NCBI GenBank assembly: GCA_027596035.1
Contig: JADGJA010000113.1
Span: 1-40,753 of the forward strand
Reading direction: 5' to 3'
Source: Thoreauomyces humboldtii
Lineage: Eukaryota > Chytridiomycota > Chytridiomycetes > Spizellomycetales > Powellomycetaceae
DNA: 40,753 bases
Each line of letters starts with the position of its first letter. Position 1 is the first letter of the stretch. The notes under the pieces are model-generated. The model was given only the letters and a program-made list of their open reading frames with translations. It had not been told where the DNA came from and did not search any database. This document shows, piece after piece, positions 1 to 10,094 of the stretch. The position numbers and the translations under genes are program-made.

Positions 1-687
1 GTCTTGGTACGTGAGTGAAAGCGCTTCCTCTCTTAGAGCGAGCTGCGCTTGTTGAGGTCGTTGTCGAGGTGGCTGAGGTACGTTACGGTACATGATTCTT
101 CCCTCAATGTGAGCTGTCTGAACATGGCCCTTTCGGCCTTTCGTGGCCGCAAGCTCCTCACAACAACACAACAAAGCTGACTCGCGAACGACTTCGGGAG
201 GTCGGGGCGGGGGGCGAGCTGCCCGTGACAAGTTCTCCGAGCGTGGAAGGCCTTCTGAGCGTGGGTTTTCCTGCGGCGAAACTTTCTCCAGCTCACAGGA
301 CCATACACAACCTAGGTCAATCTACAGCAGGTGTACCCAGGTTCTCGCGTGCGGCGTACGAATTATGATCCTCGGCCGTATTCCTCCCTTCTAACACTAA
401 CTGTGGTTCCACAGCGGTCTCGTTGCCTGCCCCCGGAAAGGACGCTTCTGCTGCTCGATGACTCTAATGGATCTGTCAAACTGGCCGTTTTCCATGGGTT
501 TGATGCGTTGCACAAATTGGACAGCCATCGCCCACACGACCAGTTGACTCTAAAAACCTTGATGTTCAGAGTCTTCCAAGTCCGACGACAGGGACGACGG
601 AGACGATCAGACGAGCGACGAGCTGGGCGTTCCAAGGAAAGGTGCAGTAACAGCCCCGTGACACATTGCTGCATGATGCTGAAGGAC
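1..687. other. No gene recognised (left edge)
   Basis: I see no convincing coding region here. The ORFs are short, overlap on both strands and show no recognisable motif. The stretch most likely holds the upstream region of the repeat-protein gene that starts at 766, and perhaps the end of a gene lying further left. Confidence 0.5.
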
Positions 688-695
688 TATAAAAG
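688..695 (+). promoter_or_regulatory. TATA box of the secreted repeat-protein gene
   Basis: TATAAAAG lies 71 bases upstream of the ATG at 766, which would place transcription start near 720. A canonical TATA box fits an inducible, strongly expressed gene. The match is by eye only. Confidence 0.55.
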
Positions 696-765
696 CGAAG
701 GGCGATGCCCTGGTCCAGTACGAGCCAGTCAACCAGTACCTTCAGCACCTCCCCATTCCTCTACC

Positions 766-1275
766 ATGCGTTTCTCCCTCCTCACTGCCGCCGTCCTTCT
801 CGTCACCTCGGCCCTGGCCGCGCCCACCCCTAACCGATGCGACGATCTCTCGGACTGTGAACCGGTATGCCGCGGTCCCTTCTGCAACCGGAACAACCTC
901 GTCAAGCCAACGGTCGAGGTCGTCAAGGTCGAGGCACGCGCCCCTAACCGATGCGACGATCTCTCGGACTGTGAACCTGTATGCCGCGGTCCCTTCTGCA
1001 ACCGGAACAACCTCGTCAAGCCAACGGTCGAGGTCGCCAAGGTCGAGGCACGCGCCCCTAAGCGATGCGACAATCCCGAGGACTGTGAACCGGTATGCCG
1101 CGGTCCTTTCTGCAACCGGAACAACCTTGTCAAGCCAACGGTCGAGGTCGCCAAGGTCGAGGCACGCGCCCCTAACCGATGCGACAATCTCTCGGACTGT
1201 GAACCTGTATGCCGCGGTCCTTTCTGCAACCGAAACAACAGCGTCGAGCCAGCGGTCGAGGTTGTCAAGTTCTAG
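766..1275 (+). CDS. Secreted protein of four tandem Cys-rich 38-residue repeats
   Basis: A 169-residue protein. Residues 1-20 form a classic signal peptide (MRFSLL..., hydrophobic core, ALAAP). The rest is four tandem copies of one 38-residue unit. The TGC codons of the first Cys fall at 838, 952, 1066 and 1180, exactly 114 bases apart. Each unit has four cysteines spaced C-x5-C-x3-C-x4-C, with the core CEPVCRGPFCNRNN, followed by a linker ending in VEARAP and then NR or KR just before the next first Cys. This looks like a precursor cut into several copies of a disulfide-rich peptide: KR is a Kex2-type site (third unit only), and the EA and AP dipeptides resemble Ste13-type trimming signals. 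The ATG at 766 was chosen because it starts the signal peptide; the open frame upstream is untranslated leader. Function is unknown; a pheromone, an effector or a cyclic peptide are all possible. Confidence 0.85.
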   Translation: MRFSLLTAAVLLVTSALAAPTPNRCDDLSDCEPVCRGPFCNRNNLVKPTVEVVKVEARAPNRCDDLSDCEPVCRGPFCNRNNLVKPTVEVAKVEARAPKRCDNPEDCEPVCRGPFCNRNNLVKPTVEVAKVEARAPNRCDNLSDCEPVCRGPFCNRNNSVEPAVEVVKF

Positions 1276-1297
1276 ACTCGTCAAATGCACCACGGAC

Positions 1298-1375
1298 GTA
1301 AGTGAAAACCTATATAAGTATGCGGGCTTTTGACCTTGAACCAATCAACTAACCACAATTCTGTCACTTTTGCAG
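1298..1375 (+). other. Probable 3'-UTR intron of the repeat-protein gene
   Basis: GTAAGT at 1298 and TTTTGCAG ending at 1375 bound a 78-nt segment of the size usual for this genome. It starts 23 bases after the TAG stop, so splicing would act in the 3' untranslated region. Confidence 0.4.
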
Positions 1376-2060
1376 CTACCTGGCGATGCCACCGTGGGCC
1401 CCACGGCGGGGACCCTGTCTGCGCTTGCGAAGGAAATTCAAGGAATCGACTTTTAAACGCGCCAGCTTCACAAGAACTTAGGATTACCCTTGTCGTCACA
1501 CATTGCCGATGTAGTCCCACGAGCAGCTTTATCCCCAGTTTACATTAGTGAAATACAACAAATTACACGTACATTGCTTTCCTGATTTGAAAATTGCAGG
1601 GCACATCGCTGTGGCGTTCTAGCCAGCGGCAACTTGGCGAAGGTTGGCAGCGAGGCCCTCAAGCGCTCAATCGACCGAGCTGTCCAATTTGGCCGTAATT
1701 CACCGACCGGTAACCCCCCTGCGGTAACCCGCCGCTCGGTACCGGTACCTGTGAGTGATCCAAGAAGCACTCGAGACCCATGTCGTGCAGCTAGTTTTCT
1801 GCCAGTAATCTGCTGTTGAAAGCAAATGCGGGAAACATTAATGTACTGCGAACCGCTGACGAAGCTCCATGACTTCTGGCGACGGTCAAGGCCGCCGACA
1901 GAGAGACGGAAGACCAGCTGTGTCGACTTGCGTGGCATGATGCACCCACCTCGGGTGCAGACTGCAACGACGATAAATCGGAAGGAGCTTCCAAGTATCA
2001 AGGCAAAGCAGGCAGTCTCCCTAACTCAGTGGCAAAGGGAAATGTTGAATCATGCATATA
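1376..2060. other. Intergenic, no gene recognised
   Basis: Only short ORFs without motifs are present. The stretch separates the plus-strand repeat-protein gene from the 3' end of the minus-strand WDR60 gene, so it probably holds the 3' untranslated ends of two convergent genes. Confidence 0.5.
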
Positions 2061-4966
2061 TTAGACGATGTCCTCCTCGGGCGTATCAGAAGCAAGATCC
2101 CGTTCGTGCCGTCCACCTCCCGTTCCGTCCACGTAACCAGCCAGGGTAGCGACCTCATCGATGCCCTCCTCGGCGAGCATCGAATCGAGGAGATGGACCT
2201 CGGTGCTCCCGTCAGCGTATCCAAGGAGGAGAGTCGTGTTGCTGCTGCGTCGAGCAGCCGCCACCAGATTGGCTTGCGACGCCGTAACGGCTGCCGAGCC
2301 CATCGTCTGACTCAGAGCAAACAGAGCCACCTGTGCGTTCCCGGTCGATCGAGGCGTGACGACGTGTGCGGGTTCCGACGCGCTCTCGTCCAGATCCCAC
2401 ACTCGGATGCATCCCGCTTCATCGAGCACGTAGAAGACGGCGGGTCGTTGAGGTGACCATCTGACCATCACGATGGGAAGACGGGATGCCTCCCATGTCA
2501 TGACCGCCGATGCGTCCCTGGAACTGAAGAGACCCACAGTGCCTGAGGCGAACCCTGTCAGAAAGAGGCGGGGATCGTGCGGGCAGAAGTCGAGGGTTGT
2601 GGCCGCGTCGGGACATGGAATCGAGCTGGCGTCCTTTAGACAGTAGGTCCGAGGATGACACCGATCGCGAAAGCGAGACTCGCTGAGGAGGTCACCCGAA
2701 TCGGTAGCAACGACGAAGCGGTCAATGTCTGAGGGGAAGAACTTGCAATCCCGAACGCTGATTCCAGTGTTGGACCTGTCTCTGTAGATCAAGCAATTGT
2801 TGGGTGAGGCAAAGTACCCCGTGGCAGGTCTCGATTTCCTCAGCCTACCTATTCCGGGAAGTGAGCTTGAGAGCCGTGCTTCGAACCAGTTTTATTCGAC
2901 TGCCTATCCCCATCCCAAAGTCCACTTCAGCCGCGGCAAAAGACTCGTCGAGGAGCTCGATAACTGTCTATATCAGCGGTAACATTTGCGATTAGCTATC
3001 GCATATGTATGTTAAGCTCATTGGCGTGCTCAAGTGGTATAACTTACCCACAGCTGTAACGCTCCAGCCTCGTCAACAGAAGCCACCTGAAAAGATCCGG
3101 TGCTTGCGCCCGAGAGTGCAAATGAGAATGAAGAGGCGGACTCTTTCGGTTCCTGAGCATGAGGTAGCGCGATCAAGTTCCGTATAGGCTCTTCGTGGCT
3201 TCCGTCCAACGTATAAATTCCAGCTGTACTGTAGCTCGGATACCGAAACATGGTCTCAGAGGTACTCTCCGGTGCCGCTATCTTCTTATGAGATGGAGAA
3301 AACTCTTGGAGGTCCCAGGCCGAAATGCTGCCGCTTTCGGTACCTGCAAACACGAGACTCGGCCGGGTCGTCGCAAAGCAGCAGCACGTCGGCGGACTCT
3401 CGCAAACCAGGATCCGATATGGTTCAGCGGGATCCGTTAACCGCCAAACGCATAGAATCCCGCTTTCGTCCAGAGAGCTGGTGGTCGGGCCTTCCAGAAC
3501 GGGCGAGTAAGCGATCAGAATCATGCGATGATCTGAATTGGAGTAACAGGCGTCGCGCAATGTCCTGCCTGAGCAGCGATCAGTTGATGAGCTTTTGAAA
3601 ACTTTCTGATATCTTATTGCGTACCCTTGAGAAAGGTTTGTGGTTTGAATTTGGTGAATCCTTGACTTATGGTTAACGAGCTAGAAGAGTCGAATGTTCG
3701 GGGAATGTTGCCCATACTGGCCCCGTTCTCTTCCAACAGAGTGTCGATGACCTAAGCAATAGGGCAGTCTTTCAGCAAATGCTGCTGAAAAGGCTCTGGG
3801 ACGCGTGCACACACCTGTCCAGCTCTCCGCAGAAACGAAGACAACCGCGCCGCGTCCACCGTCGGCATCTCATCAAAGAAAGCAGCCGCTTTGATCGCAG
3901 CCCTCGCAGACTGCGTAAGTGGGTTTCCTGTACCTGCGTCCGTGAACGACTCCTGCGGAGCTTGCACCCATCGGCTTCCCGTATCCCATGTGTCTGTCTG
4001 AGAATCCTCTTCCGCGCGGTCTTCGTTGCACTGAGTGCTGGCCTGGAGAGGAAATGTCAAGCCTTGGATACCGCGGATGCGTAGCCTGTGACTTACCGCC
4101 GTACCTGCACGGTGTTCGATGTACCGTAGTTCCGAATGTAAAGCTCGTACTCGTTCATGGGATTCAGGTTGAACAGGTCGTAGTCACAAACATCAAGGGT
4201 GATCAGCTTGCTGAGATCCTGCATGGTGAAATGCGTGTGAGATCACGTTGGAGCAGCAGACACTGTACGAGTATCGGTACCTTTGCCCTCAATGCCTGCC
4301 GCGAGTCTGTGACGGAAAGTTTGGCTCGCTGAGCCTCCTTTCGTGCCGTCTCTAGCCCGACGAATCGACGCTTTGGAAGCGCAGAACTGACGCGCTCAAG
4401 CCTTTTGGCTGCTGGAAGCCAAGACTCAGGTCAGGTCAGAACCGCTTCAGCTCTCGAAGAAGTGATTTACTTTCTTGTTGAAGGTCTTCTCTTCGGCGGA
4501 ATTCTAGCGACGAAGCCTTTTCGTTCTCCGCTCGAAGAGCCTTCTGAACCTGTCCATTGACCATGTCATTAGGCTGACAGAACTCGGTGATCGTACGACC
4601 CTGTCGTACCTCAGTGATTTGGTCGAGGGCCGGCGGTAGTTTCGCGGGAGTATGAAACGAAGGCACTTGAAAATTCGGTTTTGTCGATGTTTGAGGGTTG
4701 TTGCCTCCAGCGTGGAGGGGAGCTGATTTTACATCATTCCGTTGGTTTTGTACCGGTTCGTCGGATTGTTCCTCGCTTTCAAAGTCTTCGAAGTCTTCTC
4801 CGTAATTTTCAAAGTCTTCCACGTACTCGTCGTAGGCGTCCGGCTCTGTCGCCAGCTCGTCTGTGGAGCGGACCGCTTCTGCTAGCTCGACGGATTTTGA
4901 GGAAGTGATCTCGACGCTTCCCCATCGCAAAGGCCCGCCCGCAGGTTTGGTGGGAGAGGGAACCAT
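2061..4966 (-). CDS. DYNC2I1: Dynein-2 (intraflagellar transport) intermediate chain, WDR60/DYNC2I1 family
   Basis: Eight exons: 4966-4471, 4411-4281, 4218-4105, 4042-3815, 3751-3625, 3568-3048, 2967-2849 and 2781-2061. The seven introns are 56-80 nt, and the sum is 2457 nt (818 residues) with the frame kept throughout. The N-terminal part has the acidic DFENYGEDFEDFE stretch typical of WDR60. Next come a helical AENE region and the block NEYELYIRNYGTSNTVQ, then QCNED joined across an intron. The WD40 part follows, with TCCCF, VFAGTESGSISAWDL, ASVDEAGALQLW, KFFPSD and VRWSPQRPAVFYV, which agree with the animal protein from memory. Family knowledge: WDR60 pairs with WDR34 in the dynein-2 motor that drives retrograde intraflagellar transport. 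The animal protein is longer at its N-terminus, so a further 5' exon is possible. This is a strong sign of a flagellated fungus. Confidence 0.9.
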
Positions 4967-5164
4967 CGTATCAGAATGGGGTCTAGATGATGACTGTATG
5001 GGCAGATATCGCTGGGTTTATTCCTTGTCGTCCTGTTGTCTTGCCGATGGCTTTGAAGGGCGTCTCAGAGCGAGGAGGAAGAAGGAGAACTTGGACAGCA
5101 GCAGCAAGCAAACGGTTGTCCGAAGATCCGACGCGCTCGCGTTTCGGTTTCCGGACAGATTCAC

Positions 5165-5500
5165 TCACTTCCCTTTCGTTCCCTGAGCGGATCCTACAGC
5201 GGGATGCTCGAGCATGTACAGCGGTGACTGGCTGTGCATGCGAGATGTCTCTGCCTGACCCGGATCAGGTTCTCTCGCTCGCCCATTCCATCTGGAGACA
5301 GAGTTATGAAGCGTCGACGATCAAGTTCCCCTGCTCCTTCCTTCGTACATACAATATACCGGCACTTGCTCTCCGTAATCTGAGCAGTCCCCGATGGACA
5401 TGAAGCCTCCGTCCGCGCCTGACTCTGAAACCGCTCCCCAGCTGTAGAAGGCATGCTCTTGCTCGATGCTTTATGCTTATGCTTTTTCTTGCTGGGCAAG
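5165..5500 (-). CDS. Small Lys-rich protein, two exons seen, start unresolved
   Basis: The downstream exon is 5291-5165, ending in AQGTKGK and TGA. It joins across a 68-nt intron (5292-5359, GTATAT to CTCCAG) to an upstream exon containing KKKHKHKASSKS and ending TESKCR. The frame is continuous across the join. The start is uncertain: an in-frame stop lies above 5556, so either another intron (for example GTAAGG near 5565) or a start inside the exon is needed. I do not recognise the family. The basic N-terminus suggests a nuclear or nucleolar protein, which is only inference. It lies on the same strand as WDR60, about 200 bases upstream of it. Confidence 0.4.
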
Positions 5501-5559
5501 GCCGCCCCTCTCTTTACTGCGTGAAATAGCCCTTTCTCGACAGCCTTCCAGCGCACGCC

Positions 5560-6366
5560 CAGTCCTTACAGATCCGTGACCGCCTTCCATTGCGCATTGA
5601 ACGCAAGCAACGGACACGATGATGTCTTCGTTCATGCAGCGGGAGAGAGAGAGAAAGAAGGAAAAAACCTTAGCATGATTGAAGGGTCTCGCATATCTCC
5701 TACTGACTTTCTAATCCGCATTCCAGGCATCACGTCAATCACCATTGGACAGCGGAACAGAAGCGCAAAGACGATCATGCATCTTATCAAGACCCAATCA
5801 TGGCTTCAATACTGTTCGCAATGGCGCCTGGAAGAGGGGAGGGGGGAGTGGAAGGACGCGCTCCGATAGCCTCGGCATGGCATGTTGCATTTGACCTCGC
5901 CGCTTAGTTCATCCCAGAAAAGTACACGGGCACCAAGAAGCGACGCATTCAGAAGAAGACCACCGAAAAGGTCAATACCATCCACACCCAATCGAATCAC
6001 GAAAGATGAATATATAAAATCACATGTAAACATGTGTGGGGAAGAAAACCCACAACAATCAAACAACCGAAAGAAATCTATCCATCGTCATGACGGGGTA
6101 TCGTTCCGCGATGCATTCGTAGTCGCACGAGGGGGATGTAAGCGAGACCAAGAGCTCTGGGGGGTGAGGGGATATAAAAGGGTCATGTTCACGAGGAGCG
6201 GCATCTTTGCGGTTCACTCGTTGAGTCGAGGCACCAGGACGATTGGACATGGACCCCCCGTGGGACACGATGTGAGGTAGGGGGAGGGGGAGGGGGGTAT
6301 CTCCGTCAAAATCCTCTCGAATAGTAAATACCAAAAATGTAGTTGGGGATGGATGCGTTGCGTGAC
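5560..6366. other. Intergenic, no gene recognised
   Basis: No motif-bearing ORF is present. A short GA-rich run lies near 5640-5660 and a G-rich run near 6278-6298. The stretch separates two minus-strand genes, so it should hold the promoter of the small gene and the 3' end of the 500-residue gene. Confidence 0.45.
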
Positions 6367-7934
6367 TCACAGGAAGGGCTGCAAAAGGTTCGGGTTAGGG
6401 GCACCGCTGACACGGGGGGACTGAATGTTCGTTCTTACGTTTCGATCAGGTCCCTTGAAAGCGTTCAACGCAGCGAACCCTTGTCCCCTGTTCAGCGCCG
6501 ACAGCAACTGGATGCTGTCCGGAGACGCAGGAACGCCTCGAGTGATGAGAGGCAAGGATGCCGGAGGTCGCATCAACCTGCTCCTCCTTCCCTCGAGGTT
6601 GAGCTCGTTCTCGGTTCGGGAACGTGCGAAGCGGATGGGACGGGAGCGAGTCGGAGATGGTGTTCGCATATGGGTTGACAAGTTCGAAATCGTTCCGACG
6701 TTCATATCGATGTTGGTGTCGTTCGGACTGAAAGTCCCAGGGGCAGCGGGAACAGGCGAAGAAGTGTGGGTTTCGCTTTGTAGAGAGTCGGATGGTGGCG
6801 AGGAGGAAGAAACCCGGATAACTGGAAGGGTTTGAGCACGTGTGTAACGGGGTCGCCGACGGACCAGCGTCGGTGATGCGCGGTGAACGTCTTCTTCCTC
6901 CTCTGAGTGAACTATAGTGACTGGCTCTGCTGCTGGAGCCATGGAAGAGAAGGCGGGAGAGAATGGATCGCAGTCCATGTAGGTGATCGGTTGTGCAGGC
7001 GATGTTCCTGCAGCCCAGGCTTTGCTGGTGCAAGCAGGAGCATCGCGGAACTGCCAGGACTGGAACGTGCTTGTGGTCCTGAAGATCCTGGTAGCGTCGG
7101 CAACATGTTTGACTTGCTTGACATTCGTTGTGGTGACCTGGATCGCGCTTCCGTCCGCTCCAGTAGCATCTTTCAAAAGACCGGTATCCTCTGGAAGCAG
7201 CAGTGCGCGACCGGATATCCGTGTGATCTTGTTGTTGCTCGACGTAACAGCTGGTGTGCTGCAGAGATCCCCGCTCTTTCTTTTGGTCCGTGTTATGGTA
7301 ACCTTGGTTTCCCGCGCAAAGTCCGTGATCTTGGTTTTTGAGCGGGCTTTCACGTTCTCGACATCCTCGCGCGTTCGAGCAAGACCCGGGAAGGGACACG
7401 GTTCGCTGGCTGGTAGCTTATTGAAGTACTGAAATGAGAAGGAAAAGTGGTTTAGCAGGTGCCGGTCTTTGCAAGCGCGCCGAGCATGGGTACCTGAGTG
7501 ATCTTGACGCTCTGTGGTTCCGAGTCTGGCTTTGTCGTCGTGTGCCTGGGCACCAGTCGAACAGGAAGCGGTACTCGACTGGGAGCAACAACGACCAAGG
7601 CAGGACCGACCGCGGTGACACCGGATTCGAGTTCTGCATCGGAAACCGTTTTGTCCATCTGAGCTGATGACGCCTTGTGTTCCTTCAGCGACGACTGGGA
7701 CAGCTGAAAGGCTATGTCTTCAAACACCCCGTCTTCGTCGTCGGTTGCGAAGCGTTCAGGGGAACCACTTGACGGCGACGCGGTGCTGCTTGCTGTACTT
7801 TCCATGGACATCTCGCGGGCGAGGAAAGCGGGAGGACACCTTGGTGGTTCTGCGTATGCGGGGAGCAGGTTCAGGGCGGGCCTTGTGAAGAAGCCTGCAA
7901 AGGTCGCGCGCGTTTCCTCGTCCATGGACATCAT
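6367..7934 (-). CDS. Uncharacterised disordered protein, 500 residues
   Basis: Exon 1 is 7934-7494 and exon 2 is 7428-6367, with a 65-nt intron (GTACCC to TTTCAG). The join is in phase and reads VKITQ then YFNKLPASEP. The total is 500 residues. The protein is rich in Ser, Thr, Pro and Arg and looks largely disordered. An acidic DDEDGVFED patch lies near residue 65, a basic stretch (KARSKTKITDF, then RTKRK) just after the junction, and an RRRPRYTR patch in the second half. I do not recognise a family. A GTAAGA near 6439 could be a donor for one more intron near the 3' end, changing the C-terminus. It is divergent to the G-patch gene, with about 385 bases between the starts. Confidence 0.6.
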
Positions 7935-8319
7935 CCTGGCAGGTAGCGCTGCAACGTGAAGTGTGTCCTAGTCCGAGGTGGGGTCGGTAGGGGAGTGCAA
8001 GATGAACGTTCGAAAGTCTACAAGAAGGACATGGCCGTGGCTTTTTTCAACACGTCGGACGGACGGGGGAAAGGAAGGTAGAAGCAAAAGAAGAACGGGG
8101 TGTGCGCATCATGCCGCCAGTGATACTGTATGTCCAGTCATATCATGTCCGGGGCCATGTCCGGAATACCTTATATCTAGTACGTTGTATGTTGCAGTTG
8201 CGAAGGACGACGGGAAAGGAAGAGCGGAGCTGAAGGTGTCCGAAAGGTGTCCGACAGCGATGGGGAAAGGACTGCTGTCCTTGACGGTCGTGCTTAGGAA
8301 GCTCCGAGCGAAAGAAACT

Positions 8320-9012
8320 ATGAAAAGTATGTCCCACAAAGAGACGCCGAAAGACGAGCACATCACCAAGAAGAAGGGACCCAAGGCCTCACTCGAGACC
8401 GTCCGACGACAGGAGCTCAATCGTTTACGACGTGAAGCTCTAGGCGAAGAGGAAGAAGGGAAACCCAACAAAGCCGGACCTCGCGACGGTGTCTCTAACG
8501 TCGAGGAGGACGAAGGAGCGGACATGCAAGATCGACCCAAGAAGAAACAGCAACCGAAGCTCCCCTCGCAGTACGTGGATCGAGCGGCAATGCCTTGACA
8601 GATGCACGGCGTCGACTCGTGCTCCGCCGTCGTCCTCTAGGAACAACGACGGAAAGTATCCACCCAGAGGAGGCGGCAGAGGCGCAGGAGGAGTGAACCA
8701 TCAGCAATGGGGAGGAGTGCCGGTCGAACAGGTCCCTGCACGGCGGCTGTACCGCTTCAGCACGCCGAGTCAGCCAACGTTGGAACACGGATGCTCCAGA
8801 AGATGGGATGGACAGCGGTTCAGGGTCTGGGAGCACAGGGCAACGGTCGGGTCGAACCCGTCAACGTCAAGATGCGACAGGGGAAGACGGGATTGGGTAT
8901 GGGCGGGGTCGGAGAAGGTGTGGACATGGGCGGAAAGAGAGAAACACTCAAGGAAGCCACCGTGAGGAGAGCTCGAGAGAGGTTCAGGGAAATGTGCGAC
9001 GGAGGTGCATGA
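8320..9012 (+). pseudogene. G-patch domain gene interrupted by two in-frame stops (or with two skipped-stop introns)
   Basis: The frame starts at ATG 8320, runs through a Lys-rich N-terminus and the block QYVDRAA, and hits TGA at 8596 and TAG at 8638. The same frame then reopens and carries a clear G-patch near the C-terminus: ANVGTRMLQKMGW, QGLG, then GKTGLG. YxDRAA upstream of a G-patch is known in RBM5/RBM10/AGGF1-type proteins. Two readings are possible. One is a gene broken by two stops. The other is splicing of 8571-8640 (GTACGT..CTAG, 70 nt) and 8693-8760 (GTGAAC..TTCAG, 68 nt), which restores one 184-residue frame but discards the YVDRAA motif. The motif and the decayed neighbour favour a broken gene. 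A working copy would be an RNA-processing factor. Confidence 0.55.
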
Positions 9013-9079
9013 GGAGGGGTCTGAGGGAGTTCTGTACATCTACAGAACATCTGTTTGTTTCGCCTGGGGCCACCGATCC

Positions 9080-9372
9080 TCATGACCAGATGTCCTCTCC
9101 CTGCTGGAAGAGCTTCCTTAGCACTGCTGCTTCCTGCGCCATGTCATCCTGGGTCCTAGGTTGTCGCTCATCGTTGTCAACAGCAGATTTTGCCTTTGCG
9201 GCTTCATCGTTTTCTCCCGATTTTTTCGAAGCCATCGCTTTGTTCATTTGCTTCTCCTTCCTGTTGATCTCATCAGTCATCGTTGTCCGCCCAGTCACCC
9301 TTCCGTCGTGGGATGACGTGGACATGAACCTGCGGGACCGTCTGACCTGCCTGAGGACCATCCTGCAAGCGC
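9080..9372 (-). pseudogene. FHIT/Hnt2-type HIT hydrolase remnant
   Basis: Minus-strand codons from 9362 read DGPQAGQTVPQVHVHVIPRR, then GDWADNDD and a TGA at 9273. This is the histidine-triad end of an FHIT-type dinucleoside triphosphate hydrolase. The +1 frame then continues with DEINRKEK and ends with MAQEAAVLRKLFQQ (stop at 9080), which matches the C-terminus of the same family. So the frame is shifted between the two parts. The first histidine of the triad is Gln (QVHVHV rather than HVHVHV), and I could not find the N-terminal half upstream. All three points indicate a dead fragment, unless the assembly is faulty. Confidence 0.7.
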
Positions 9373-10094
9373 CAATTCATTCCCGTTCTTCGTTCAGCAA
9401 ACGATGCAGGACCCCCCAACGTCGCCGTCCTTCCCATGCAAATTGCATGTTGGGGTGCGGGTCGAATCTCTAGGCCTCTGGGGCTAAATAGGGTGCGTAG
9501 GGTCAGCTCAGAGGATCATCATGACATGTGAAAAGGAGTGATCGGTTGCAGTACGTCACAGAAAGGCTGTGTGTGACACGAACCACGTGTGCGTGCGCCC
9601 AGGCTCCTGGGGCAGAAAAAGGGAGGGAGGGGGGAGATCTCTTCGGACCGAAAAGCGGAGCCCACGGCGCCAACCGGAAGCGAAGAGCCGAGAGACCCTC
9701 CCGCGTGACGGTGGCAGGGGACTCGGAGGGGAAGGGGCAAAGAGAGACGCGCCGCGTGACACGCCGTCTCCCTCACTCTCTCTCTTGTTCCCCTTTGTCT
9801 TTGTCTCTCTCTCTCTCTCTCTCTCGTCTCTTGAAAGTGAAGCCCTCTCTCACACTGCCCCTGCCCTTCCTCTTCACACTTACTACTGCCATCGGATACC
9901 TTCCTCGCGCGCTCCTGTATCACATCTCACTTGCTTGACACTCTCTGCTGTGTCTCTCTCTCTCTCTCTGCTGCTGCATCGCACGTCCGTCTTCCCCTGC
10001 TGCGTTCGTCTCATCATCACCAACCCACTTCCGCTTGTTTCGTCTCGCCGTTTGCCCACACACCTCCCCCTGTGTCCCTGCCCCGCGAACAGTC
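9373..10094 (+). promoter_or_regulatory. Pyrimidine-rich leader/promoter of the mitochondrial kinase gene
   Basis: No gene is seen. The plus strand carries long CT runs (about 9775-9830 and 9950-9970) within a generally pyrimidine-rich stretch up to the ATG at 10095. Such CT-rich tracts are common just upstream of fungal genes. The long ORFs here come from the CT repeats and are not believed. Confidence 0.45.

Noticed and set aside
729..1344. Two antisense ORFs across the repeat-protein gene (about 180 and 200 codons)
   Set aside because: They are repeats of the same 114-bp unit read on the other strand; the plus frame has the signal peptide and regular cysteines.
4983..5168. Extra 5' exon of WDR60 from the 61-codon minus ORF
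   Set aside because: A join is possible (ATCTAG acceptor before 4966) but no WDR60-like text is seen in it, and the ORF overlaps the end of the small Lys-rich gene only at its start.
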